A stretch of DNA of 5,134 nt from positions 1 to 5,134 of the forward strand of contig CAJXHQ010000276.1 of assembly GCA_913054485.1 (NCBI GenBank), written 5' to 3'. Position 1 is the first letter of the stretch. Every line of letters begins with the position of its first letter. The notes beneath the pieces are model-generated. The model was not told the origin of the DNA, searched no databases, and was given only the letters and a program-made list of their open reading frames with translations. The stretch is from an uncultured Paracoccaceae bacterium. Lineage in GTDB: Bacteria; Pseudomonadota; Alphaproteobacteria; Rhodobacterales; Rhodobacteraceae. Both the position numbers and the translations under genes were made by a program. Shown piece after piece: positions 1 to 4,632 of the stretch.

Positions 1-251
1 AGGTCAGAGATTTCGGTGATCGGCAGCCCGTCCAGCTCGCAGCGGATCAGCACCGTGGGGCCATCGGCGGCGCTGTTGTAAACCGCAGCCAGCCCATGGC
101 CGCCAAGGCCCTCCAGCAGATCATCCGGCGCTTGGGAGCGCAGGAAATCTGCGATCATGGCGGCGGTTTTCTGTTCCACACCAGAGACTTCGGGGATCTT
201 GTGCAGGTCATGGCGCAGCCCGGTCAGCTGCGCCAGAAGCGCGGGCGTCAT
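1..251 (-). CDS. M20-family amidohydrolase/peptidase, N-terminal 83 residues (cut by window edge)
   Basis: This is the N-terminal part of a metal-dependent amidohydrolase of the M20D type (hippurate or indoleacetyl-amino-acid hydrolase-like), which cleaves amide bonds of N-acyl amino acids or related compounds in the cytoplasm. The visible protein has the family's opening helix, [13 protein letters not shown] (residues 12-24), then [12 protein letters not shown], a [10 protein letters not shown] segment (about 48-57) and the strand [11 protein letters not shown] (68-78), matching the usual 'ALRADMDALPI'. The zinc or manganese ligands lie further on, outside the window, so activity and substrate cannot be judged. 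The ATG overlaps the lipA stop as ATGA, which suggests translational coupling and fixes the start; only a weak purine stretch precedes it. A role linked to lipoate, for example releasing lipoyl-amide or acyl-amino-acid products, would be speculation from position alone. The family call is fairly sure, the substrate unknown. Confidence 0.8.
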   Translation of the reverse strand, partial: MTPALLAQLTGLRHDLHKIPEVSGVEQKTAAMIADFLRSQAPDDLLEGLGGHGLAAVYNSAADGPTVLIRCELDGLPITEISD

Positions 252-1198
252 GCCTGGCCGAATTTGGCCTGACGCGCTTCTCGCAGCTGTGCGAAGTCAT
301 CGCCGGCGTGGTAGCTGGAACGGGTCAGCGGCGTTGCCGAGACCATCAGGAACCCCTTGCCATAAGCGGCCTTCTCGTAGGTCTTGAACTCATCCGGGGT
401 CACGAAACGGTCAACCCGGTGGTGTTTCGGCGTCGGCTGCAGGTACTGGCCGATGGTCAGGAAATCGATGTCGGCGGCGCGCATGTCGTCCATCACCTGT
501 TTCACGCCCTGCTCGTCCTCACCGAGGCCGACCATGATGCCGGATTTGGTGAACATCGAGGGGTCCAGCTCCTTCACCCGCTGCAACAAGCGCAGGGAGT
601 GGAAGTAGCGGGCTCCCGGACGCACCGACGGGTAGAGGCCGGGCACGGTTTCCAGGTTGTGATTGAAGACGTCGGGACGGGCTTCAACAACAGTTTCAAG
701 CACTTCCGGGGAACACTTGATAAAATCCGGGGTCAGGATCTCGATTGTGGTCTTGGGCGAACGGTGGCGGATGGCGCGGATGGTCTGGGCAAAATGCTCG
801 GCCCCGCCGTCCTCCAGATCGTCGCGGTCGACCGAGGTGATCACTACGTGGTTGAGGCCCAGTTTCTGCACCGCATGGGCAACGCGGCCGGGCTCAAACG
901 TGTCCAGGTCCTGCGGTTTGCCGGTGGCGATGTTGCAGAAGGTGCAGCCGCGGGTGCAGATCTCGCCCATGATCATCATGGTGGCGTGGCCCTGGCTCCA
1001 GCATTCGCCGGCATTCGGACAGGCAGCTTCTTCGCAAACCGTGGCGAGGTTGTTTTCGCGCATGATCTTGTGGGTTTCCGCATATCCCTTGCCGCCGGGG
1101 GCTTTGACGCGGATCCAGCTCGGTTTTTTCGGCTGCGCGTTATCGGGGCGGTGCGCCTTTTCGGGGTGGCGCTGCTCGGGAATTTTTAGGTCTCTCAC
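248..1198 (-). CDS. lipA: Lipoyl synthase (radical SAM, two 4Fe-4S clusters)
   Basis: LipA inserts two sulfur atoms at C6 and C8 of protein-bound octanoyl chains, completing the lipoyl cofactor of pyruvate and 2-oxoglutarate dehydrogenases and the glycine cleavage H protein. All hallmarks are present in 316 residues. The auxiliary-cluster motif CX4CX5C is C55, C60 and C66 in [12 protein letters not shown]. The radical-SAM motif CX3CX2C is C81, C85 and C88 in [10 protein letters not shown]. The C-terminal RSSY motif, whose serine ligates the auxiliary cluster, is at 293-296. SAM-barrel segments [28 protein letters not shown] and TIGQYLQPT follow in the expected order. The start is GTG; it has a good ribosome site seven bases upstream, no ATG lies between it and an in-frame upstream stop, and it gives the usual length. 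The gene overlaps the downstream amidohydrolase by 4 bases and is divergent from the peroxiredoxin. As an oxygen-sensitive iron-sulfur enzyme it fits an iron or oxidative-stress setting, but no regulator is proven. Confidence 0.98.
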   Translation of the reverse strand: MRDLKIPEQRHPEKAHRPDNAQPKKPSWIRVKAPGGKGYAETHKIMRENNLATVCEEAACPNAGECWSQGHATMMIMGEICTRGCTFCNIATGKPQDLDTFEPGRVAHAVQKLGLNHVVITSVDRDDLEDGGAEHFAQTIRAIRHRSPKTTIEILTPDFIKCSPEVLETVVEARPDVFNHNLETVPGLYPSVRPGARYFHSLRLLQRVKELDPSMFTKSGIMVGLGEDEQGVKQVMDDMRAADIDFLTIGQYLQPTPKHHRVDRFVTPDEFKTYEKAAYGKGFLMVSATPLTRSSYHAGDDFAQLREARQAKFGQA

Positions 1199-1205
1199 GC
1201 GGATG

Positions 1206-1211
1206 TCCCTT
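1206..1211 (-). promoter_or_regulatory. Ribosome binding site fixing the GTG start of lipA
   Basis: On the minus strand AAGGGA (AGAAGGGA if extended to 1213) stands seven bases before the GTG at 1198-1196. This supports the GTG start; the same frame has a TGA stop a short way upstream and no ATG in between. Confidence 0.75.
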
Positions 1212-1223
1212 CTGTCTTGCGTC

Positions 1224-1241
1224 TGCTGACCGCTGTCAGCA
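1224..1241. repeat. Inverted repeat in the lipA leader
   Basis: TGCTGAC (1224-1230) and GTCAGCA (1235-1241) are perfect 7-base inverted arms around a CGCT spacer. In the lipA transcript this would be a stem-loop about 12 bases upstream of the ribosome site; as DNA it could be a repressor operator. There is no T-tract after it on either strand, so it is not an intrinsic terminator. I do not recognise the motif as the site of a named regulator. Confidence 0.5.
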
Positions 1242-1261
1242 CGTCAACAATGCTGCCATAG

Positions 1262-1276
1262 CAGGCTTCCGGCCTG
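1262..1276. repeat. Short inverted repeat between lipA and prx
   Basis: CAGGC (1262-1266) and GCCTG (1272-1276) flank TTCCG, with TAG (1259-1261) and CTA (1278-1280) giving a loosely symmetric outer pair. It could be an operator or a leader hairpin for lipA. It is short and GC-rich, so chance is a real possibility. Confidence 0.3.
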
Positions 1277-1326
1277 TCTACCACAGTTCTGCCCGGCTGG
1301 CACGATCCCGTTTGCAACGCGGCTTT

Positions 1327-1357
1327 GCGTCAAATGCATGACGCTTTTTCAATGCAT
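1327..1357. repeat. GCGTCA/TGACGC dyad followed by T5, with two AATGCAT repeats
   Basis: GCGTCA (1327-1332) and TGACGC (1339-1344) are perfect 6-base inverted arms around AATGCA and are followed directly by TTTTT. AATGCAT, whose core ATGCAT is itself a palindrome, occurs at 1333-1339 and again at 1351-1357, an 18-base periodicity close to two helical turns. As RNA on the plus strand the dyad plus T-run resembles a short attenuator; as DNA the repeats could be paired protein sites. Neither role is proven. Confidence 0.4.
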
Positions 1358-1396
1358 TCAGGCCGCTGAGCCCCATCTGCGCGGCGAATGGACCGG

Positions 1397-1419
1397 GCCC
1401 GCAAGAATCCGTTGCGGGC
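1397..1419. repeat. 8-bp perfect inverted repeat upstream of prx
   Basis: GCCCGCAA (1397-1404) and TTGCGGGC (1412-1419) pair over all eight bases around the seven-base loop GAATCCG. The loop contains a GANTC site (1405-1409), the recognition sequence of the alphaproteobacterial methylase CcrM. The dyad ends three bases before the Irr-like box, about 60 bases from the prx start. It could be an operator or a stem-loop in a long leader. Confidence 0.5.
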
Positions 1420-1421
1420 AA

Positions 1422-1438
1422 CTTAGAATCGTTTTAAC
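1422..1438. promoter_or_regulatory. Irr-type iron-control-element-like palindrome in the prx promoter
   Basis: CTTAGAATCGTTTTAAC is an AT-rich imperfect palindrome (TTAGAA, three bases, TTTTAA) that matches 11 of the 14 specified bases of the Irr box TTTAGAA-N3-TTCTAAA as I recall it. Irr is the haem-dependent iron regulator of many alphaproteobacteria. The site is 42 bases upstream of the prx start codon. Inside it TAGAAT (1424-1429) also matches a -10 hexamer at five of six positions, though no -35 stands at the right distance, and GAATC at 1426-1430 is a second GANTC site. It may be an Irr site, a promoter -10 element, or both. Confidence 0.35.
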
Positions 1439-1479
1439 TCTGCCGCCGAACTGATCCCTACCATTCAGGAGACTACCCG

Positions 1480-2028
1480 ATGAAAGCTGGCGTCACCCTC
1501 CCTAACGTGACCTTCAAAACCCGCGTCCGTGACGAGTCCATCGAGGGCCCGAACCCGTTCCGCTGGGAAGACAAGACCACTGCCGACTACTTTGCCGGCA
1601 AGCGCGTTGTTCTGTTCTCCCTGCCCGGCGCCTTCACCCCCACCTGCTCCACCTACCAGCTGCCCGGCTTTGAAAACGGCTTTGGCGATTTCGCCGCTCA
1701 GGGCGTGGACGCGATCTACTGCATGTCGGTGAACGACAGCTTTGTGATGAACAAATGGGCCGAAGCCCAGGAGCTGGAAAACGTCGGCGTGATCCCGGAC
1801 GGTTCCGGTGAGTTCACCCGCAAAATGGGCATGCTGGTCGCCAAGGACAACCTGGGCTTCGGCGCGCGCTCCTGGCGTTATGCCGCCGTTGTCAACGACG
1901 GTGTGGTCGAAGGCTGGTTCGAAGAGCCGGGCCTGGAAGACAACCACGGCGCAGATCCCTATGGCGTGTCCTCGCCGGAAACCGTGCTGGAATGGCTGAA
2001 AGGCCAGTCTGCCGAATCCGCGGCATAA
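1480..2028 (+). CDS. Peroxiredoxin of the Prx5/type II family
   Basis: This is a cytosolic thiol peroxidase reducing hydrogen peroxide and organic hydroperoxides, recycled by glutaredoxin/glutathione or thioredoxin. In 182 residues it shows the Prx active-site motif PGAFTPTCS (49-57): P49, T53 and the peroxidatic Cys C56. The conserved arginine is in ARSWRYA (R130 or R133). A second cysteine, C81 in YCMSVND, sits 25 residues after C56, the spacing of the second Cys in plant PrxII proteins. Other family landmarks are VNDSFVMNKWA and FTRKMGM. Length is normal for a stand-alone Prx5; there is no fused glutaredoxin domain and no signal peptide. AGGAGA (1467-1472) is seven bases before the ATG. 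The gene is divergent from lipA, convergent with oxyR, and ends in a hairpin terminator 24 bases after its stop. Control by an iron or peroxide regulator is likely from context but unproven; I found no clear OxyR-type ATAG-N7-CTAT site in front of it. Confidence 0.95.
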   Translation: MKAGVTLPNVTFKTRVRDESIEGPNPFRWEDKTTADYFAGKRVVLFSLPGAFTPTCSTYQLPGFENGFGDFAAQGVDAIYCMSVNDSFVMNKWAEAQELENVGVIPDGSGEFTRKMGMLVAKDNLGFGARSWRYAAVVNDGVVEGWFEEPGLEDNHGADPYGVSSPETVLEWLKGQSAESAA

Positions 2029-2044
2029 GCCAGAGTTTCAGACC

Positions 2045-3001
2045 TTACTGGACGGGCTCGCCAATGGCGGGCCCGTTTTCATTTCCGGCTTCCTTCACAA
2101 TGACTTGCCCAACGGAGCGGATGATGTCGGCGAGGTCGCTGAACCAGCCGTCGCCTTCGGTGGCGGCGCGGCGCACCAGGCCGATGCGGCGGAAGGGCTG
2201 CGGCTCGGGGAAGCGCTGCAGCGCCAGACCGCGGGCCGCGTCACATTCTGACCGCGCCGCCAGTTCCGGCATCAAGGTGAGTCCAAAGCCGGCGGCCACC
2301 AGCCGCGACAGGGTGCCCAGCGACCCTGCCCCCATGTTGATCCCCGGACCGGCGCGTTCGCGGCCGCAGACCTCCAGCGCCTGATCGGTCAGGCAATGGC
2401 CGTCCTCCAGCAGCATCAGCTGTTCGCTTTTCAGATCATTGGGACGGATACCCGCCCCGCCGGCCCGGATCTGCCCCAGCCGGACTGCAGAGCCCGCCAG
2501 CAGGAAGCGGTCTTCAAAGAGACCTTCTTCCACCAGCCCCGGCACGCCGGTTGGCAGCGCCAGCACGGCCGCGTCCAGCTCACCTTCCCGCAGAGCGTCC
2601 AGCAGCCGGCTGGTGCGGGCCTCGCGCACCTCCACTGAAAGATTCAGGTCCCGCGCCCGCAATTCCGCCAATGTGCCCGGCAACAGGTAGGGTGCCAGAG
2701 TCGGGATCAGCCCAAGCGACAGACTGCGCCGCCCCTGGCCATGATCGCGGGCCAGCCGGTCCAGCCCCTTGGCCGCCTCAAGGATGGCATCGGCCTGGGC
2801 CAGAACCTGGCGGCCCAGCGGCGTCGCCACCACATCGCGCGCATGGCGTTCAACCAGCGCCCCGCCCATCGCCTCCTCCAGTGACTTGATCTGCACCGAC
2901 AGCGCCGGCTGGGAGACATGCGAGGCCTCTGCCGCGCGCCCGAAGTTGCGGTGCTGGCAGAGAGCTTTGAAGTAGCGGAGTTGGCGCAGGGTGAAATGCA
3001 T
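2045..3001 (-). CDS. oxyR: OxyR, hydrogen-peroxide-sensing LysR-family regulator
   Basis: OxyR forms an intramolecular disulfide on meeting peroxide and then activates peroxide-defence genes. The 318-residue protein has a LysR winged helix-turn-helix at about 4-62 (RNFGRAAEASHVSQPALSVQIKSLE) and a substrate-binding-type sensor domain. The sensor carries the OxyR signature LEDGHCLTDQALEVC with C203 and C212, nine residues apart like C199 and C208 of the E. coli protein. GLIPTLAPYLLP (98-109) matches the E. coli pocket segment that contains the peroxide-binding Thr. These cysteines separate it from other LysR proteins. A C-terminal tail of about ten residues overlaps the prx terminator. The start is firm, since an in-frame TAA lies at 3013-3011 and the protein begins right at the helix-turn-helix, yet no proper Shine-Dalgarno precedes it. 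It lies 49 bases downstream of the DUF6456-like gene on the same strand, so may be co-transcribed or use a promoter inside that gene. Confidence 0.94.
   Translation of the reverse strand: MHFTLRQLRYFKALCQHRNFGRAAEASHVSQPALSVQIKSLEEAMGGALVERHARDVVATPLGRQVLAQADAILEAAKGLDRLARDHGQGRRSLSLGLIPTLAPYLLPGTLAELRARDLNLSVEVREARTSRLLDALREGELDAAVLALPTGVPGLVEEGLFEDRFLLAGSAVRLGQIRAGGAGIRPNDLKSEQLMLLEDGHCLTDQALEVCGRERAGPGINMGAGSLGTLSRLVAAGFGLTLMPELAARSECDAARGLALQRFPEPQPFRRIGLVRRAATEGDGWFSDLADIIRSVGQVIVKEAGNENGPAIGEPVQ
2052..2080 (+). terminator. Intrinsic terminator of prx, lying inside the 3' end of oxyR
   Basis: ACGGGCTCGCC (2052-2062) and GGCGGGCCCGT (2066-2076) form an 11-bp stem with one T-G wobble (2058-2070) and an AAT loop, followed by TTT-C and a T-rich stretch. 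It is correctly placed and oriented for the prx transcript. On the opposite strand it encodes the last residues of OxyR. Confidence 0.85.
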
Positions 3002-3050
3002 AAGTGCAGATTATCGCAATCCACCCTCGCAACAAGAGGAAACGATGGTG

Positions 3051-4100
3051 TCAGCCGATCATATTCTCCGCTCCGGCGCGGTCGCGGTAATGGTGTTCCA
3101 GCTGCTCCAGCGCGATCCGCAGCACGATCTTGGCAGACCGGGCGGACCAGCCCAGTTTGCGTTCGGCCGCCTCCAGACCCTCCAGGTGGCAGCAGCAGCG
3201 CAGAGCCACGTCACTCAGTCCCGGCCCGAGCACCGTCAGCGCCTGTTTCACCCGGTCACGCGCGGCAGAGGCACCGCCAGAGCCGCTGCCCGCCCCCTGG
3301 CCGCATTCCGGTATGAGAAAGTGGTCCCAGCTCTGCGCCACGCCGCCGCCGATCTGGGCCAGTTCGAAATCCTCGCGCAGGCGTTCTCCGGCACGCACAT
3401 GGCTGGCGGCCAGAAATGGCTCACCATCCTTGTCGCGGCGGCGCGCCAGTGAAAGTATCGGGCTCTCGCCAAGGCTGTAGCGGCTGCGGCGCATGCGTTT
3501 GGGCGCACGGCTGCCGGAGGACTTCGGCTCAAACACCGCCTGCGCCTCGGCAAAGCCCTCGGCCTGCCGGCGGGCCTGGTTCTCCGCATCTGCAAGCAAC
3601 TGGCCATAAGCGGCGCGGCCCGCCGGGGTGATATGATAGCGGCTGATCCGTCCCGGTGCGGTGCAGGTGATCCAGTCTTTCAGCGCCAGCGCCTGTGCCA
3701 GGGATTTCGGAACCGGAAGCTTGTCCGCCTCCCCGTCGCTGCGGACCACCACGGCATTCTCCATACCATCGGCCACCGCCAGAATAGAGCCTGCCGCGCA
3801 AAGCCGCTGCAGGACCGGTGCGGCCTTGCCGGCCGGCAGGTGCTCCGCTTCCAGAGCGGCCTGCCCCTGCACTTTGCTGCGGAAATGCGCCACCGCCAGC
3901 TGCCGCAGCGCCGCATCCACCAGCGGGTCGTCGCGGCGGTTTTCCACCCGGCGGATCTGCCGCATCACGGTAGAGGGGTGGCAGCCCGCCCGGCGGGCCA
4001 GATCCCGGATCGAGCGGCCGGCCTCAGTATGTTCCAGATATCGCCCGGCCCCTTCGGGAACCCAGGACGGAAGGTCAGTTTCGGGTAACTTGATCATCAT
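3051..4100 (-). CDS. Three-part putative DNA-binding protein with DUF6456-like C-terminus
   Basis: The function is unknown; the domain pattern points to a transcriptional regulator. With the ATG at 4100 it has 349 residues. Residues 21-69 read as a resolvase-like helix-turn-helix (GRSIRDLARRAGCHPSTVMRQIRR). Residues 95-168 resemble a winged-helix segment (VLQRLCAAGSILAV, then SRYHITPAGRAAYGQLL, the typical end of MarR-like modules). A basic linker (SGSRAPKRMRRSRYSLGE) leads to a C-terminal domain at 212-341: ESPILSLARRRDKDG, RAGERLREDFELA, WDHF, then a predicted helical end, EGLEAAERKLGWSARSAKIVLRIALEQL, with a further HTH-like look. I recall this pattern as DUF6456 from alphaproteobacteria. 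Three consecutive Cys occur at 302-304. I prefer 4100 (or ATG 4097) to the upstream ATG at 4166 because GGGAG lies just before it and the earlier 22 residues read as non-coding, crossing a DnaA box. It is divergent from the DUF6477-like gene and upstream of oxyR. Confidence 0.82.
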   Translation of the reverse strand: MMIKLPETDLPSWVPEGAGRYLEHTEAGRSIRDLARRAGCHPSTVMRQIRRVENRRDDPLVDAALRQLAVAHFRSKVQGQAALEAEHLPAGKAAPVLQRLCAAGSILAVADGMENAVVVRSDGEADKLPVPKSLAQALALKDWITCTAPGRISRYHITPAGRAAYGQLLADAENQARRQAEGFAEAQAVFEPKSSGSRAPKRMRRSRYSLGESPILSLARRRDKDGEPFLAASHVRAGERLREDFELAQIGGGVAQSWDHFLIPECGQGAGSGSGGASAARDRVKQALTVLGPGLSDVALRCCCHLEGLEAAERKLGWSARSAKIVLRIALEQLEHHYRDRAGAENMIG

Positions 4101-4105
4101 TAACA

Positions 4106-4110
4106 CTCCC
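4106..4110 (-). promoter_or_regulatory. Ribosome binding site for the DUF6456-like gene
   Basis: On the minus strand GGGAG stands five bases before the ATG at 4100 and eight before the adjacent ATG at 4097. It argues for one of these tandem ATGs as the start rather than the ATG at 4166; which of the two is used cannot be settled from sequence. Confidence 0.6.
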
Positions 4111-4144
4111 AACAGCAGAAGGTCAGGCAGAGTTTTCCAGCAGC

Positions 4145-4153
4145 TTATCCACA
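4145..4153 (+). promoter_or_regulatory. Consensus DnaA box
   Basis: TTATCCACA is an exact match to the high-affinity DnaA box (TTATNCACA). A weaker copy, CCATACACA (7 of 9), begins twelve bases further on at 4157 in the same orientation. The pair lies 45-65 bases upstream of the DUF6456-like start. Two sites alone do not make a replication origin; a role as a DnaA-responsive promoter element is more plausible. Confidence 0.5.
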
Positions 4154-4182
4154 GAGCCATACACAAGGCTCCGGGATCCTGG

Positions 4183-4198
4183 TTACCTGAGGGTTAAT
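4183..4198. promoter_or_regulatory. Near-consensus CtrA binding site
   Basis: TTACCTGAGGGTTAAT gives TTAC-N7-TTAA against the CtrA consensus TTAA-N7-TTAA, one mismatch in eight, with G before the second half-site as in GTTAAC-type rhodobacterial sites. It lies about 85 bases upstream of the DUF6456-like start and 140 upstream of the DUF6477-like start. CtrA is the alphaproteobacterial cell-cycle and motility response regulator. Confidence 0.4.
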
Positions 4199-4220
4199 TT
4201 CGTGAGCGTGAAACCCATGA

Positions 4221-4241
4221 TTGTTTCTAAATTGGAAACAA
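4221..4241. promoter_or_regulatory. 21-bp AT-rich dyad, likely operator
   Basis: TTGTTTC (4221-4227) and GAAACAA (4235-4241) are perfect 7-base inverted arms around TAAATTG, and two of the three inner pairs also match, giving near-complete symmetry about 4231. In GC-rich surroundings an AT-rich dyad of this quality, near the middle of a divergent promoter region, is the usual look of a dimeric repressor site. I do not recognise it as the site of a named regulator; the DUF6456-like protein encoded next to it is one candidate binder. Confidence 0.55.
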
Positions 4242-4338
4242 CAGTGAAGAGACCGTTCGCGAAAGGGGAACAAAGGCAACACCCGCCGCAGTTGTGCAAA
4301 GCTCCGCACTTCCCTGAATCACCCGAAAGGATCTGCTC

Positions 4339-4629
4339 ATGGAGGATATTGCCACCCTCGCCGCCCGCCTCAGCCGCCCGCGCCTGATGGTGCGCGCCGC
4401 CCGGATCGGCGCACAGGGTTACAGCCGCAACCGCCACCTGCGCCGCATCCTCGGCTACGGCAGCCTACCGCACCCCGGACAGGCAGTGCTGAAACTGATG
4501 GAGCTTGAGGCCGGATTGGATGAGGACCGGCGGGCCAATGATGCAGGGTACGCGCTGACCCGGCATCTGGACGTGCTGATCGCGCTTGTCGCAGAGATCC
4601 AGCTGCTGCAAGCCGCCCGCAACACATGA
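4339..4629 (+). CDS. DUF6477-like small protein of unknown function
   Basis: This 96-residue protein is of unknown function. It is soluble, without signal peptide or membrane segment, and looks all-helical. The N-terminal half is basic (LSRPRLMVRAARIGAQ at 11-26, then RNRHLRRIL at 30-38). The C-terminal half is a long predicted amphipathic helical region (LKLMELEAGLDEDRRANDAG at 51-70, then YALTRHLDVLIALVAEIQLLQ at 71-91). I recall this pattern as DUF6477, a family I associate with Rhodobacterales; that name should be treated as recognition, not a search result. The ATG has AAGGA seven bases upstream, and a GANTC site lies at 4316-4320 just before it. It is divergent from the DUF6456-like gene and shares its promoter region. 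The basic-then-helical make-up would suit a small nucleic-acid- or protein-binding accessory factor, but that is only inference. Confidence 0.78.
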   Translation: MEDIATLAARLSRPRLMVRAARIGAQGYSRNRHLRRILGYGSLPHPGQAVLKLMELEAGLDEDRRANDAGYALTRHLDVLIALVAEIQLLQAARNT

Positions 4630-4632
4630 AAA

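Noticed and set aside
256..269. GGCC-AAATTC-GGCC near-palindrome at the lipA/amidohydrolase junction
   Set aside because: It lies in lipA coding sequence and is explained by the FGQA codons and GC bias; too short and unremarkable to claim a role.
308..1189. 293-codon open frame on the plus strand opposite lipA
   Set aside because: It is an exact antisense shadow of a gene with complete LipA motifs; its translation is low-complexity and resembles no family.
1242..1479. Classical OxyR operator (ATAG-N7-CTAT repeats) before prx
   Set aside because: ATAG occurs at 1258-1261 but the partner half-sites are not at the required spacing.
1465..1947. 160-codon open frame on the minus strand opposite the peroxiredoxin
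   Set aside because: Antisense of a confidently identified Prx; long open frames opposite GC-rich genes are expected.
4101..4166. N-terminal extension of the DUF6456-like protein from the ATG at 4166
   Set aside because: The extra 22 residues do not look like part of the HTH protein, they cross the DnaA box, and a good ribosome site stands before the ATGs at 4100/4097.
4256..4263. TTCGCGAA palindrome between the divergent genes
   Set aside because: An eight-base palindrome with no extended symmetry is expected by chance.
4101..4338. Replication origin, because of the DnaA box and AT-rich dyad
   Set aside because: Only one exact and one weak DnaA box, no AT-rich unwinding stretch and no origin-type neighbours; a regulated promoter explains it better.
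4370..4627. 85-codon open frame opposite the DUF6477-like gene
   Set aside because: Antisense shadow rich in Gly/Ala/Arg with no ribosome site; the plus-strand gene has a start site and the family pattern.
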